Counted from the stretch's first letter, positions 17,100 through 25,720 are shown. The stretch is DNA of 64,000 nucleotides from Desulforamulus ruminis DSM 2154 (GCF_000215085.1 NC_015589.1:3794120-3858119), one strand, 5' to 3'. A program made the numbers and translations. The notes: generated from the letters alone by a model not told the origin.

Positions 17100-17230
17100 A
17101 TGTTTTTCTCTGGACGTCCCTGCCAATCTTGTCGGCAAGAAAAATTTCCGCGTTTTATGGCTTTTCCGATCATGCCGGAAAAGTTAAGTTTAGTTGCGGA
17201 TTTCCGGCAGCCTGCCTGTCCGGCATGTTC
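17100..17230 (-). ncRNA. Candidate branched structured RNA element
   Basis: Minus-strand reading gives an outer pairing GGAC/GTCC and GGCTGCC/GGCAG. Inside it a stem AAATCCGC / GCGGAAATT encloses the perfect hairpin CTTTTCCG-GCATGAT-CGGAAAAG. The sequence just before the inner hairpin (CAACTAAACTTAA) is nearly repeated in another hairpin group at about 16490-16540 (CAACTAAACCTAA before CCTTTTCGG..CCGAAAGG). The repetition argues for a shared function. No riboswitch or ribozyme class was recognised. Confidence 0.4.
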
Positions 17231-17366
17231 CCGGAAACCCACAGAAAAATAAAAAAACCCCTGCCCACCCCCTTCAGTTCAGGAATTGGTAGTGGACACA
17301 GGGCTGTTTCAAAAAGGTGCGGCACATATATTTTATGTAAATATTTTCCATTTAAGCATGCAACGA

Positions 17367-17510
17367 CAAAAAAGCCCACATTCCCCCGGGGCAACTTCCT
17401 TCCGTGGGGAAAACATGGGCTCAATGTTTCAGGATATGAAAGCCCCTCCGGTCATGCCGAAGAGGCAAAATTTTATTTCACCAAACACAAATGTCCACCT
17501 TTTGGTGGTT
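17367..17510 (-). ncRNA. Candidate free-standing small RNA, about 143 nt
   Basis: A near-consensus promoter is followed by a short, structured, non-coding segment and a strong terminator. Hairpins seen on the minus strand are CCACC-AAAA-GGTGG right at the 5' end, GCCTCTTCGG..CCGGAGGGGC in the middle, and the terminator AGCCCA..TCCCC / GGGGGA..TGGGCT followed by TTTTTT (17368-17373). No ORF longer than 9 codons with a ribosome-binding site is present. It could be an antisense or copy-control RNA of the element, a 6S-like RNA, or a trans-acting sRNA. Confidence 0.55.
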
Positions 17511-17516
17511 GCTTTA

Positions 17517-17545
17517 ACTATACACTGCCCTGTTGTCTCTGTCAA
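17517..17545 (-). promoter_or_regulatory. Near-consensus sigma-A promoter
   Basis: On the minus strand TTGACA (17540-17545) and TATAGT (17517-17522) are separated by exactly 17 nt. Transcription should start near 17510. It is the best promoter seen in the window and it drives no protein gene, only the hairpin-rich RNA ending at 17367. Confidence 0.75.
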
Positions 17546-17562
17546 TCCTTTTTTATTTAAAT

Positions 17563-18240
17563 CTAACTGCCGGGATTAAATCTTGTATCCGGCACCAGAT
17601 CCTGTTTTTCCAACAGATAAAAAAGGATTCCCTCTTTTAAAAGGGCATCCCAGGTATACCTTACAAAATTTGTAGGGATGGACTGACGGGCGATTTCCAA
17701 GGCATGTTCCCTGCTGGTGGCTACAACAAATAAGCGGTGCTTGTTTTCAATATAGTTAAAAGCCCGGAGAGTGTAAATATTGTCACCCTGGATGAGCCTT
17801 GGAGCCACTACCAGGAATCGCTGTTCCCCATTGAGGAGGGCGGGATAGCTGCCCTCCAGATCCCAGGCTGCCCCGGGCCAAACTTTTTTCATTTTTATCC
17901 ACAGTTGATTCGCCGCCGTTACTCGCAACAACTCATCGGTCCGGTACAGGCTGTGCCGCTTTTTCACTACCCGGGCTCCGGCAACTCCCAGCGTATATAA
18001 AGGAGGCGCACCATCACTGCGGTATTCGTCCAGAAACCCTTTCTTGACCAGTCCAGTGACGGAATGCCTGACGTTAAGTCCCGTCAGTTCAGCCATTTGG
18101 TTGCGGGAAAGAACTCTACAAGCAGCCAGGGTTTTTAGCAGGATCACTTCATTTTCACCGGTTAAAATATGTCCGTTGGAGGGTATCCAATGTCTGGTGT
18201 AATGTGTATTTCTTCCATGAAAGGGTCCCAAGTGGATCAT
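17563..18240 (-). CDS. Winged-helix protein (plasmid replication-relaxation-like)
   Basis: A 225-aa protein with an N-terminal winged helix-turn-helix (about 30-75; LLKTLAACRVLSRNQMAELTG, VTGLVKKGFLDEYR) and a C-terminal alpha/beta domain (about 100-215). The layout resembles proteins of plasmids and conjugative elements often labelled replication-relaxation family, but I see no nuclease motif. It ends the minus-strand group of S1-domain protein, ParB and VirD4-like genes and probably acts in element maintenance. The start follows AAAGGGGG. Confidence 0.6.
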   Translation of the reverse strand: MIHLGPFHGRNTHYTRHWIPSNGHILTGENEVILLKTLAACRVLSRNQMAELTGLNVRHSVTGLVKKGFLDEYRSDGAPPLYTLGVAGARVVKKRHSLYRTDELLRVTAANQLWIKMKKVWPGAAWDLEGSYPALLNGEQRFLVVAPRLIQGDNIYTLRAFNYIENKHRLFVVATSREHALEIARQSIPTNFVRYTWDALLKEGILFYLLEKQDLVPDTRFNPGS

Positions 18241-18291
18241 TTTTTATTCCCCCTTTCCAGAACAGGATGCGGGTGCTTAATAAATTCATCT

Positions 18292-19275
18292 TTAACCAAA
18301 ATGGACCCATCTGGAAAGCCCGGTGACTACACCGGTAATATATCTCTTCTCTAGGTTCACGATATTCAACCGTACATTGACCGTGTCCCCAATGGTATAT
18401 TCCTGTTCGGACACCGTTGGGCAAATGGCGCTGATGCCCGGTTCCAGCTCCACCACCAGCTTCCCGTTATTGGTGTAACGACTGATTACCCCGTTATAAC
18501 GGCCGTCCTTTTTATATCGGTCCTGAACATGGGTCCAGGGGTCCGGCAGCAGCGTCCGGAGATTGACCCGTACGTAAGCATTTTCGAAATCCACCCGGGT
18601 GACCCGCACATCAAAGCTCATACCGGGCCTGACCAATTCCCGGGCGTCTTCCACTCTGCCCCAGGACATATCCCGTACGGTAAGATAGGCGGAGACCCCG
18701 CCAATGTCCATATAGGCGCCTTCTTTAACAACCGATCTTACAGTGGCGGTCCGCACAGGCCCCACCTGAATCGCCTTACGTCCTAATTCCTGCATACGAT
18801 GCCGGACTTCTTCGGTGGGTTCTTGTCCTTCCTCCGGACGAAGAGCATTCATCTCATCCAAAACCTGGACCAACTCTTCACAACTTTTTTTCAGCTCTTC
18901 CCAGGTTGCACCGGCCATTTCCGCCAGTGCGTCTTTGCGGGAGAGGTACGCCACCCCTTGGCTCCGGGCGCACTGCTTTACCTTAAAGGCCACCGGAGCT
19001 CCGATTAAGGCAGACAGATACTTAGGCCGGGGCTCCCCGATCTCATCCGGCAGGATTACTCCTTTGATGGAACCAATGAAAATAATCAGGTTTTCCCTCA
19101 CTATACCGCCGGACCGGTCCGGCTCAACTCCACTGACACTGCCCTGTATAATTTTATTTTTCCTTTGGGCGTCATAAAGAAATTCCCAGGTATTAGAATC
19201 ATCAAGAAGGGTTTTGTTGCCGGAAAAGCCTTCACTCATCCCCTGACCCAAACTGTTAATCGGTTTCTGAAACAT
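18292..19275 (-). CDS. S1 RNA-binding domain protein
   Basis: A 327-aa protein with tandem S1-like OB folds: about 40-110 (GSVSGVEPDRSGGIVR, LIIFIGSIKGVILP), 170-245 (ATVRSVVKEGAYMDIGGVSAYL, MSWGRVEDARELVRPGMSFDVRV) and 255-320 (GVISRYTNNGKLVVEL). The pattern is like ribosomal protein S1 or RNase-associated S1 proteins, but S1 proteins in conjugative elements have no settled role. It lies 20 bp after parB on the same strand. Possible roles are RNA control of the element or single-strand DNA binding. AGGAGGATAATATTT precedes the ATG. Confidence 0.8.
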   Translation of the reverse strand: MFQKPINSLGQGMSEGFSGNKTLLDDSNTWEFLYDAQRKNKIIQGSVSGVEPDRSGGIVRENLIIFIGSIKGVILPDEIGEPRPKYLSALIGAPVAFKVKQCARSQGVAYLSRKDALAEMAGATWEELKKSCEELVQVLDEMNALRPEEGQEPTEEVRHRMQELGRKAIQVGPVRTATVRSVVKEGAYMDIGGVSAYLTVRDMSWGRVEDARELVRPGMSFDVRVTRVDFENAYVRVNLRTLLPDPWTHVQDRYKKDGRYNGVISRYTNNGKLVVELEPGISAICPTVSEQEYTIGDTVNVRLNIVNLEKRYITGVVTGLSRWVHFG

Positions 19276-19295
19276 AAATATTATCCTCCTGTTTT

Positions 19296-20351
19296 CTATT
19301 TAGCTTGAAGCCTTGTCTTATCGGTTTCTAAAGATTGTTTTACGGCAAACTCAACCATCTGGCCCACCTCGATCAATACCTTCGCCCACTTTATCAGATG
19401 TGTGGCGGTGGCAGCTTCCAGGGGCAAGTCCAGTAAGGTTTCAATTTTAGGCTTAGCCCCGGCAACCGGCCGGGATACTTCTTCGATCAAATTATAAAGA
19501 GAAGCTCCCTTTTTCATAGCCCGCTCCCGCAGGGTCTTAACCGCATTCTCATGGTCGATCAGGTCATATTCCAAGGATTTCTTCTTGGCAAAAAGGGATT
19601 GGATCTCCTTTTCCAAGTCTTCTTTTTCCCCCTGCAGTTCCTTATGGACCGCCAGTTCTTTCTCCATGCTTTTAATTTGTTTTTCCATTACCTCTAATAT
19701 CAGATAACCCCGGTCGTTTTGTTCCTTTAATTTTCTAACCTCTTCCGGGCCAATATCCCTAACGCCGTCCCCCAGGGCTCTATATAGTTCTTCCTGTACA
19801 TAAGCGGGCAGGCAGGCCAGTCTTACCCCGGCCGTTAAGCCAAGAATCCCCCGTTCCACACAATCCTGCAGTTCTGAGATTAAATCGTTTAATTTATCAT
19901 AGTTTCTTAAATTACGGTCCGAGTCTTTAAATAACTCGGACAAACCTCGGAAACCGTTTCCGAGGCTTCCCCGGGTCCCCTGCCGCATTCCGGCCCTTTG
20001 TTTGAGATAGCGTATCGCCCGGGCCTTTTCCATGGTAGTTAGTTCACGTACTTTCAAGTTGGTGTCCACCAAAATAATCCCTTCATCTAACTCATTATTT
20101 ATAGCAATGCAGGGAACTTCGGTCAGTCCTGCCCTAACAGCCCCACGTTTCCTGCGATGTCCGGAAACAATGCGGAAACGTCCGTCCCCGGTGTCCTTTA
20201 CCAGCAGGGGCTGCAGAACCCCCACTTCGGCAATGCTTTCCGCCAACTCCTGGAGCTGTTGTTCATCCATAAGAAAAATGTGATTATCCGGATGATCATC
20301 CAAATCATCCACAGACACCTGTATGACTTCTTGAAAAACTTCCCTGGTCAA
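19296..20351 (-). CDS. ParB/RepB/Spo0J-family partition protein
   Basis: A 351-aa ParB-like protein. The N-terminal CTP/nuclease fold carries ELAESIAEVGVLQPLLVK and VSGHRRKRGAVRAG (about 36-75). LVDTNLKVRELTTMEKARAI and a DNA-binding helical part follow. A long coiled coil (about 215-275; MEKQIKSMEKELAVHKEL) and a C-terminal domain close the protein. Start is TTG after GAGAGGAG, overlapping the preceding stop. No ParA is adjacent; the ParM-like actin at 24.3 kb may be the motor, or ParB may serve as a regulator. Context is an element-maintenance operon. Confidence 0.88.
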   Translation of the reverse strand: MTREVFQEVIQVSVDDLDDHPDNHIFLMDEQQLQELAESIAEVGVLQPLLVKDTGDGRFRIVSGHRRKRGAVRAGLTEVPCIAINNELDEGIILVDTNLKVRELTTMEKARAIRYLKQRAGMRQGTRGSLGNGFRGLSELFKDSDRNLRNYDKLNDLISELQDCVERGILGLTAGVRLACLPAYVQEELYRALGDGVRDIGPEEVRKLKEQNDRGYLILEVMEKQIKSMEKELAVHKELQGEKEDLEKEIQSLFAKKKSLEYDLIDHENAVKTLRERAMKKGASLYNLIEEVSRPVAGAKPKIETLLDLPLEAATATHLIKWAKVLIEVGQMVEFAVKQSLETDKTRLQAK

Positions 20352-21274
20352 GAGTGATCACTCCTCTCCAGAAATCTTTTAAATACAGGATGATCCCTGT
20401 AGTCTATGGCATCAACAGACGTATAGAAGCCATTAATCACCACATCAATTTTTTCCTGTTCAATCAGATTCCAGTTCGGGCTGAGGCAATCTGTCTCTTT
20501 CCGGGGCAATGATCTGGCGGTAAGATTGGCAAGGTAATTGGCTGTCTCATAATCTTTGATGTCCGTAAAAAGCACTGCCGCACAGGCATTGAGGACATTC
20601 TGCCATTCCTGGGGATAGGTTTCTCTCAATTCCTCTAGACCATTAGTCGCAATGGTAAATTTCAGTTCCGGCAACTCCTCCCCGGACAAATACCGGTTTA
20701 GAAATGGAATGGGTCCCAGTCCGCTGATCTTATCCACCAGAATATTTAACCCGTGGGAAGCGCCGTCCTTTCGAACCTGATGCGGTAAACCTAAATTTAA
20801 AAAAAGTGTTTTTAACGTTTTATAACCATTCAGTTCTCCCTGCTGAATATAGAAATAAGCACATTTTTCCCCTGCAGCGGGTCTCCGGTTCATGATTGTT
20901 TCCCCGGTTAAATTCTTCAGGTATTCTCGGTTGGCCGGAACCCGTGGCAATGGCTCATTTAAGATTTTAAGGGAATAACCTTCTCCTTCAAAAATATGCT
21001 TAAGGCATCTGAGAATCCGGCCTCTTTCATCAAAAATGAGCAGTGATTCCCCGGAATGGATCGCCTGCAAAGCGGCATTCACCAGAATCCATTTCCCGGT
21101 TTTGGACTGGCCGGTGGTAAAAACAATGATGCTTTTTTCCGTCTGGCCCGGGGTAATTCTGACAGGCATACCATTCACTTGTCCAAGCAGGATGCCTTCC
21201 CCATGACCGTAGCTAAATACTTCTTTATGCCAATTGATCAACAATGTTTCTTCCTTCCCTTGATATAGTGCCAT
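20348..21274 (-). CDS. VirD4/TraG-like ATPase without membrane segment
   Basis: A 308-aa protein resembling the soluble part of conjugative coupling proteins. It has an ATP-binding loop TTGQSKTGKWILVNAAL and a Walker B-like LLIFDERGRIL, and lacks N-terminal transmembrane helices. It follows a full-length VirD4 gene, so this is a second, divergent member. The chosen ATG lacks a good ribosome-binding site. An in-frame ATG-ATT-TAA lies at 21287-21292 behind AGGAGG, as if the original start were cut by a nonsense codon or used for reinitiation. Function is probably DNA transfer or recruitment. Confidence 0.65.
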   Translation of the reverse strand: MALYQGKEETLLINWHKEVFSYGHGEGILLGQVNGMPVRITPGQTEKSIIVFTTGQSKTGKWILVNAALQAIHSGESLLIFDERGRILRCLKHIFEGEGYSLKILNEPLPRVPANREYLKNLTGETIMNRRPAAGEKCAYFYIQQGELNGYKTLKTLFLNLGLPHQVRKDGASHGLNILVDKISGLGPIPFLNRYLSGEELPELKFTIATNGLEELRETYPQEWQNVLNACAAVLFTDIKDYETANYLANLTARSLPRKETDCLSPNWNLIEQEKIDVVINGFYTSVDAIDYRDHPVFKRFLERSDHS

Positions 21275-21356
21275 TCCAGAAATTTAAATCATTAAATCCC
21301 TCCTAAACAATTTTTCCGTTATGCTTAAAACCAACTATTAAGAATGTCCGGTAATT

Positions 21357-23330
21357 TTAATCCCAGAAAGAAGCTCCCGCCCCTTTTGGGGCCCTATTTT
21401 CATCTTGTACTGCTTTGTCCCGGTCATAATCTTTCTTTTCCAGGAGAGCCGATGAAACCGAATATTTTTTAGCATTCAAAAATATTTGTTTTTGACTGGA
21501 ACGAGCCAGGTACTCCTCCGCCCACTTGGGCCGATAGTTGGAAATATGACTCTCTTCCAGCTCCTTGTACCAGGGATAGTATTTATACCAGAATTTATCC
21601 AGCTTCATCAGCCGGCCATCCTGAAGACGAAGCAGGCATTCGTCGATTTTTAACCGGGTTACTTCCGCAGGATCAATAAGCCTTCTCTTGGTTGGCGCTT
21701 TGGAGATAGCCCCTGCAAAGGGGTTCAATCCCGCCAGTCCTTTGGGCCGGGAGTCCCTTTCGGATTCTACCGTGGTATCTCCCACCATTTCACTAATATA
21801 TTTAGCGCTGGTAAGCTCTTTGGCCCCAAGGATGAGCCAATAGTCACAGTCCCCCAGGATAATCTCCCAGGCCTCGTTGCCTACTGCCAGCTTTAATTGA
21901 GGGATATTCTGGAAGATAATTGAACAAGCAATCCCGCGTCCCCGCATGGTGGACAACTTTTTAGGAAAGTCCGGTATCTGAGCCACATTGGTGAACTCCT
22001 CAAGAATGGCGTCTACCAGAACCGGCAGTACCCCCCTGGGCTGGCGGTCGGCCAAATCCATAAGCCGGATGAACTGGAAGCTAAAAAATACGCTGGCAAT
22101 GAAATCAAAGGCGCTGTCCTTGTCCGACATGATGCAGAAGTAAACACACTTCTGCTTGCCGGGCAGTTCAAGATCAATATCGTTGCCGGCTGTTAGCTCA
22201 CAGACCATTTGGTTTTGAAAAACTTCCAGCCGTCCCCCCAGTCCGGTAATGGCTCCAGATTTAATGACATCTGAGTTTTTCTTATAAAACTTAAAGGGCA
22301 TGAGCGCAGGATGACTTTCAGGCAATATTGCAAAGAGGTTATCCAGATATTCCACACTCTCGGTGGCCAGAAGGGAATAAAGGGTGCCTAGGTTTCGGTT
22401 ATGAACCGGCATTTCCGTAACAACATAGAGAACCAACGCCTTTAAAAGGTTTCTTTCTAAATCCTCCCAAAACTTTTCTCCTTTTTTCTGATTGGGGGAT
22501 ACCGTGTTCACCATCACGGTATTGGTAAACACCTGCGCGCTCAATTCATCATGAACTTCGGACAAAGGATTCCACCTGTCGGAATTTAACATGTTTACCA
22601 GATTAAAAACTTTAACCACATAGCCCCTTTTTTCAAGCCATTTTTTAAAGCTTCTGGTTAACTCCCCCTTGGGATCGGGTACAATCACCGATTTTCCTGA
22701 ACGAACCGCCTGAAACAGGTTGTTGCTGATATAAGTTGAAGTCTTTCTGGATCCCGGCGGACCAAAGACCGCCACATTGCGGTTTCCGGGCGCATTTTCA
22801 CGGAGAATGGCCGGTTTCAGGCCGCCAAAGGGCCCTTTTATACCGCCAAAAAAAATACCGGGTTGGTAATTGTAGTCCAGAAACTCTCTTACCCCGGCGG
22901 GATCCTCCAGTTTAGCGCTTCCAAGATCCCTTACGTCCTTTTTCACAAATTTTTTTCTTATAAAGTAAACCCCTGCCGAACCAAAAATCAGGATGTTAAG
23001 ATACACCCATCCCGTAAATACCTGGGGCGCGGACAACGGATACCCGGTAAAGATTTTTCTAAAATAGGACCAGATCACCGGCAGGGGATGCGTTAGATAC
23101 CACCGAGGATCCGGGATACCCGGCGCTGCCATTCCCAGGGCTTTGGTTAATCCGTAATAATGGTTGATAATCCATGCGGAGACCGTGCTGAGAAGCCATA
23201 CATCCAACAGACCACCCATAAGGAACAGCAGCATAAACCGGGTCCATTTATTCTCCTTGATATCGCCTTGCCACCAACCCGTTAACAGGCCAGATAGTCT
23301 TTCTCTGGCATGAGTTAGGTCATCCTTCAA
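21357..23330 (-). CDS. VirD4/TraG type IV coupling protein
   Basis: A 657-aa coupling ATPase that should link the relaxosome to the type IV secretion channel. N-terminal membrane helices (about 30-55 and 90-130) precede the nucleotide-binding domain. That domain carries Walker A FGPPGSRKTSTYISN and Walker B-region VLVDAILEEFTNV. TraG-type motifs such as VIVPDPKGELTRSF and MRGRGIACSIIFQNIPQL are present. I chose TTG 23328-23330, 7 nt after AAGGAGG. An earlier frame (from 23465) includes a GACCAAC/GTTGGTC hairpin and lacks a placed ribosome-binding site. Downstream partners on the same strand are the VirD4-like, ParB and S1 genes. Confidence 0.88.
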   Translation of the reverse strand: MKDDLTHARERLSGLLTGWWQGDIKENKWTRFMLLFLMGGLLDVWLLSTVSAWIINHYYGLTKALGMAAPGIPDPRWYLTHPLPVIWSYFRKIFTGYPLSAPQVFTGWVYLNILIFGSAGVYFIRKKFVKKDVRDLGSAKLEDPAGVREFLDYNYQPGIFFGGIKGPFGGLKPAILRENAPGNRNVAVFGPPGSRKTSTYISNNLFQAVRSGKSVIVPDPKGELTRSFKKWLEKRGYVVKVFNLVNMLNSDRWNPLSEVHDELSAQVFTNTVMVNTVSPNQKKGEKFWEDLERNLLKALVLYVVTEMPVHNRNLGTLYSLLATESVEYLDNLFAILPESHPALMPFKFYKKNSDVIKSGAITGLGGRLEVFQNQMVCELTAGNDIDLELPGKQKCVYFCIMSDKDSAFDFIASVFFSFQFIRLMDLADRQPRGVLPVLVDAILEEFTNVAQIPDFPKKLSTMRGRGIACSIIFQNIPQLKLAVGNEAWEIILGDCDYWLILGAKELTSAKYISEMVGDTTVESERDSRPKGLAGLNPFAGAISKAPTKRRLIDPAEVTRLKIDECLLRLQDGRLMKLDKFWYKYYPWYKELEESHISNYRPKWAEEYLARSSQKQIFLNAKKYSVSSALLEKKDYDRDKAVQDENRAPKGAGASFWD

Positions 23331-23652
23331 TTTCACACCTCCTTGTATGATATGACCAACAGAGTAATTTCCAGTTGGTCTATTTTTATAAAGTAATTGA
23401 CCTTTGTTATCCCTTGGGACAGTCATGGTAGAACCGATGGCGGGGCAGTTAAACACCTCCTGCACTCTATACTTAAAGATTTTCCAGATTGACTAAGACC
23501 AAGCATTAGGTGCTATAGTCTCCCGTTGTTCAATTCCAATCATGATTTTAGGGGCCCCATAATCATTACTTCTTCCTCAAAAGATTTTCAGGGGAGCACC
23601 CCTAAGTAAACATGGTAAAATTAAAAAACGGAATATTTATAGCCAAAATTCA
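23331..23652. other. Intergenic region upstream of virD4
   Basis: 322 bp between the HD-GYP gene and virD4. It holds a GACCAAC / GTTGGTC hairpin at about 23353-23379 close to the virD4 ribosome-binding site. A possible minus promoter has TATAGC near 23510. The reading frame is open but has no convincing start. Confidence 0.4.
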
Positions 23653-24249
23653 TTAAAATTGCATAGATTGCAAAAAAGATGACCGCTGTTTTTCTTCTGC
23701 CTCTTCCAACTTACGGAGCGTTTCCGCTCTCGCCAATGCACCAACCACTTGTTCCGGAGCAAACTTGGCTATTTCCAATAAGGCTACTTCTGGAGCAAAT
23801 TCTTTTATTGTATTTCGATATTCTCTTTTAGTAACCATTGCGTTATACACATCGCAAGCTGCCAGTACCAACACGTCCAAGGGAGGGTCATATATACCAT
23901 TTGGGTACCCTAGACCGCCGGGTCTCTCATGGTGTTGGGATACTAAACGCAAGATATCCCGGGACACATTCGGCCATTTACTTAAAATGATTTTTTCACC
24001 TTGAATGGTGTGATCTTTTATCACATCCCACTCATGAGGAAGAACAGGTGTTTTATAAAACAACTCCTTAGGCCAAGTAGTTTTACCCAGGTCGTGCAAA
24101 AATGCCGCTATACCTACATAGGCAACTCTTCTCTTATCAAACGACATGATAATGGCAGTTCTTATTGCCAGTTCCATTGTTTGCTCCGCATGCTTGTGTA
24201 GCACTGGTATTGGCCTCATCAACTTTTCCGCCCAATATAGATTTTTCAT
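23653..24249 (-). CDS. HD-GYP domain protein (c-di-GMP phosphodiesterase-like)
   Basis: A 198-aa single-domain HD-GYP protein with FLHDLGKTTW (HD at about 52-53) and the signature HHERPGGLGYP (about 108-118). DVYNAMVTKREY follows. HD-GYP enzymes hydrolyse cyclic di-GMP to pGpG or GMP. No sensory domain is attached, so its input must come from elsewhere. I chose ATG 24247-24249, 8 nt after AAAGGTGG. Together with the GGDEF protein at 55.4 kb it gives the element both synthesis and breakdown of c-di-GMP, which in other bacteria controls pili. Confidence 0.9.
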   Translation of the reverse strand: MKNLYWAEKLMRPIPVLHKHAEQTMELAIRTAIIMSFDKRRVAYVGIAAFLHDLGKTTWPKELFYKTPVLPHEWDVIKDHTIQGEKIILSKWPNVSRDILRLVSQHHERPGGLGYPNGIYDPPLDVLVLAACDVYNAMVTKREYRNTIKEFAPEVALLEIAKFAPEQVVGALARAETLRKLEEAEEKQRSSFLQSMQF

Positions 24250-24326
24250 GTTTAACACCACCTTTAATTTTTATTTCTATCTAAAATATGAACCCCGCCA
24301 AAAAGGCAGGGTAAGGATAGGATTAT

Positions 24327-25397
24327 CTATGCTATACAAAATTTCATATTCCCAAGATTCAGAGGTTTTTCTGTTTCGGCTTCGTAAGTAGAAATATCGT
24401 ACTGGGCAGAAATAATTTTAAAATAGCCGGCAGCATTTGCTAGCTGTGGATTTTCCACAATGATTGTTTCAGGATGAATCTCTTTAAGAGTATCTTCTAG
24501 TAGTAAGACGCCTCCACCAATAAGATAAATATGTTCCATTAGATCTGTATTATCTCGCCACTTTGATCTAACCAGATCAATAATCGTCTTCGCTATGGCC
24601 TGCTTCGCCTGATTAATTTCATCCTTGATGGAATGCTTTTTTCCTCTGTAAATAATATATTGTTTGATTATAGCACTTTCTATTTGACTAACATCTAATC
24701 GACAACCAATTTGAGCTCTTATTGTCTTTTGTAATAATTCGTAAACATTGCTTGTGGCCATATCAATTGTGTCACAAAGATCAGTTCGTAAGAACGTAGA
24801 TTTTCCTCGTGTCTCAAAGGCTACCACGTCACAAGTTTTATACCCTACGTCGATAACTCCCTCCAAATATTCGGAAGACATTACATTGTTATTTTTCCTT
24901 GGGATCAATGCGCCGGCAGCCTGCGGCAGTATAGAATGTTTTTTAAACTGAATCTTTTTTGTTTTACTCCTATGGGGTCCGCTAATAAACTGAACAGCGG
25001 AATAAAAGTGTGTCAAAAAATCTTCCATTTCATCTTTCTGGTAATCAAAATCTCCGTAAGGAAGTCCGGTTACTATATGCGTATCTTGTGGTTCTCTTGA
25101 AGCCAGCATCGCTGCCACAGTGGCTAGTAATATCTTGGTCATAGGGTGAGATATTTTGTAGGTATCAAGGGTATATGTTTTGTCCAAGGACTCTCGTTTT
25201 GCAAGCTCCCCTACAAAGTAATGTTTTCCATCAATCACTACATGTATATTATCCAGTTCATCGACTTCCTGGTTTAACTCATCTGCTATTCTCCGCTCAT
25301 GGCCAGAGCCAACAAAGGAAGGAATACATATTTCTTTACCTTCAGAATTACACCCTTTTACCCAACCATAACCTAGATCGATTGATATAACGAACAT
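24327..25397 (-). CDS. ParM/Alp-like plasmid segregation actin
   Basis: A 356-aa actin-fold ATPase: phosphate-1 motif ISIDLGYGWVKG (about 4-15), phosphate-2 region GVIDVGYKTCDVVAFE (about 190) and adenosine motif YLIGGGVLLLEDTL (about 300). ParM-type filaments push plasmid copies apart. That fits an element that is or was an autonomous plasmid. The adaptor protein ParR is not obvious. The next downstream gene encodes HD-GYP and the neighbouring small Cys-rich gene could be an adaptor only by speculation. The start follows GGAGAGTG. Confidence 0.85.
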   Translation of the reverse strand: MFVISIDLGYGWVKGCNSEGKEICIPSFVGSGHERRIADELNQEVDELDNIHVVIDGKHYFVGELAKRESLDKTYTLDTYKISHPMTKILLATVAAMLASREPQDTHIVTGLPYGDFDYQKDEMEDFLTHFYSAVQFISGPHRSKTKKIQFKKHSILPQAAGALIPRKNNNVMSSEYLEGVIDVGYKTCDVVAFETRGKSTFLRTDLCDTIDMATSNVYELLQKTIRAQIGCRLDVSQIESAIIKQYIIYRGKKHSIKDEINQAKQAIAKTIIDLVRSKWRDNTDLMEHIYLIGGGVLLLEDTLKEIHPETIIVENPQLANAAGYFKIISAQYDISTYEAETEKPLNLGNMKFCIA

Positions 25398-25421
25398 AAA
25401 AACACTCTCCTTTTAATTGAA

Positions 25422-25586
25422 TTAATTATATCTAACCAATGCATGCTCACAGGCTTTACCACGATGCCAAACAACCGCCTTGGCTTGTTTCTGAGAATTA
25501 CAATATTTACTCTTGATGGAACAAGGCTTACATTTTGGGTTTGTGCATTTCTTGGAACAATCACAATATTTACAAGCAGAATACAT
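25422..25586 (-). CDS. Small Cys-rich protein, 54 aa
   Basis: The product begins MYSACKYCDCSKKC and continues NPKCKPCSIKSKYC; eight cysteines in 46 residues suggest a metal-binding knuckle. I chose ATG 25584-25586, 8 nt after AAAGGAG. An ATG six codons earlier is too close to the site. It lies 24 bp ahead of the ParM-like gene on the same strand. Function unknown. Confidence 0.6.
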   Translation of the reverse strand: MYSACKYCDCSKKCTNPKCKPCSIKSKYCNSQKQAKAVVWHRGKACEHALVRYN

Positions 25587-25720
25587 GGACATTACTCCTT
25601 TCATGGAGTGATTTCGATGGCTCCATGGACCGAAGCGGAGGCTTCTCGGTTCATTTAAGCTGCTGTAGCACCAGTCCTCACCAGGCCTTAAATCTAAAAA
25701 CTAAAACCTGAACCGCCTTT

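Larger units (their letters stand above)
16912..17562. other. 650-bp gene-free, hairpin-rich region
   Basis: No frame here has a credible start and composition. The stretch instead holds several stable inverted repeats on the minus strand. A terminator-like hairpin ACCGGCA..TGCCGGT lies at 16949-16974. A branched element lies at about 17100-17230. A terminator-like CCCTG..CAGGG stem followed by TTTTTTTATTTT lies at about 17255-17305. A small RNA unit with its own promoter lies at 17367-17545. It separates the left-edge small genes from the partition/transfer operon. Confidence 0.6.

Noticed and set aside
17072-17560. A 162-codon plus-strand open frame in the gene-free region
   Set aside because: No ribosome-binding site, odd composition rich in Pro/Cys/His, and it runs antisense through strong hairpins and a minus-strand promoter and terminator.
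25605-25690. End of an IS200/IS605-type element (hairpin GAAGC-GGAG-GCTTC near TTTAAG)
   Set aside because: No tnpA or tnpB gene or second end was found; a short hairpin alone is not enough.
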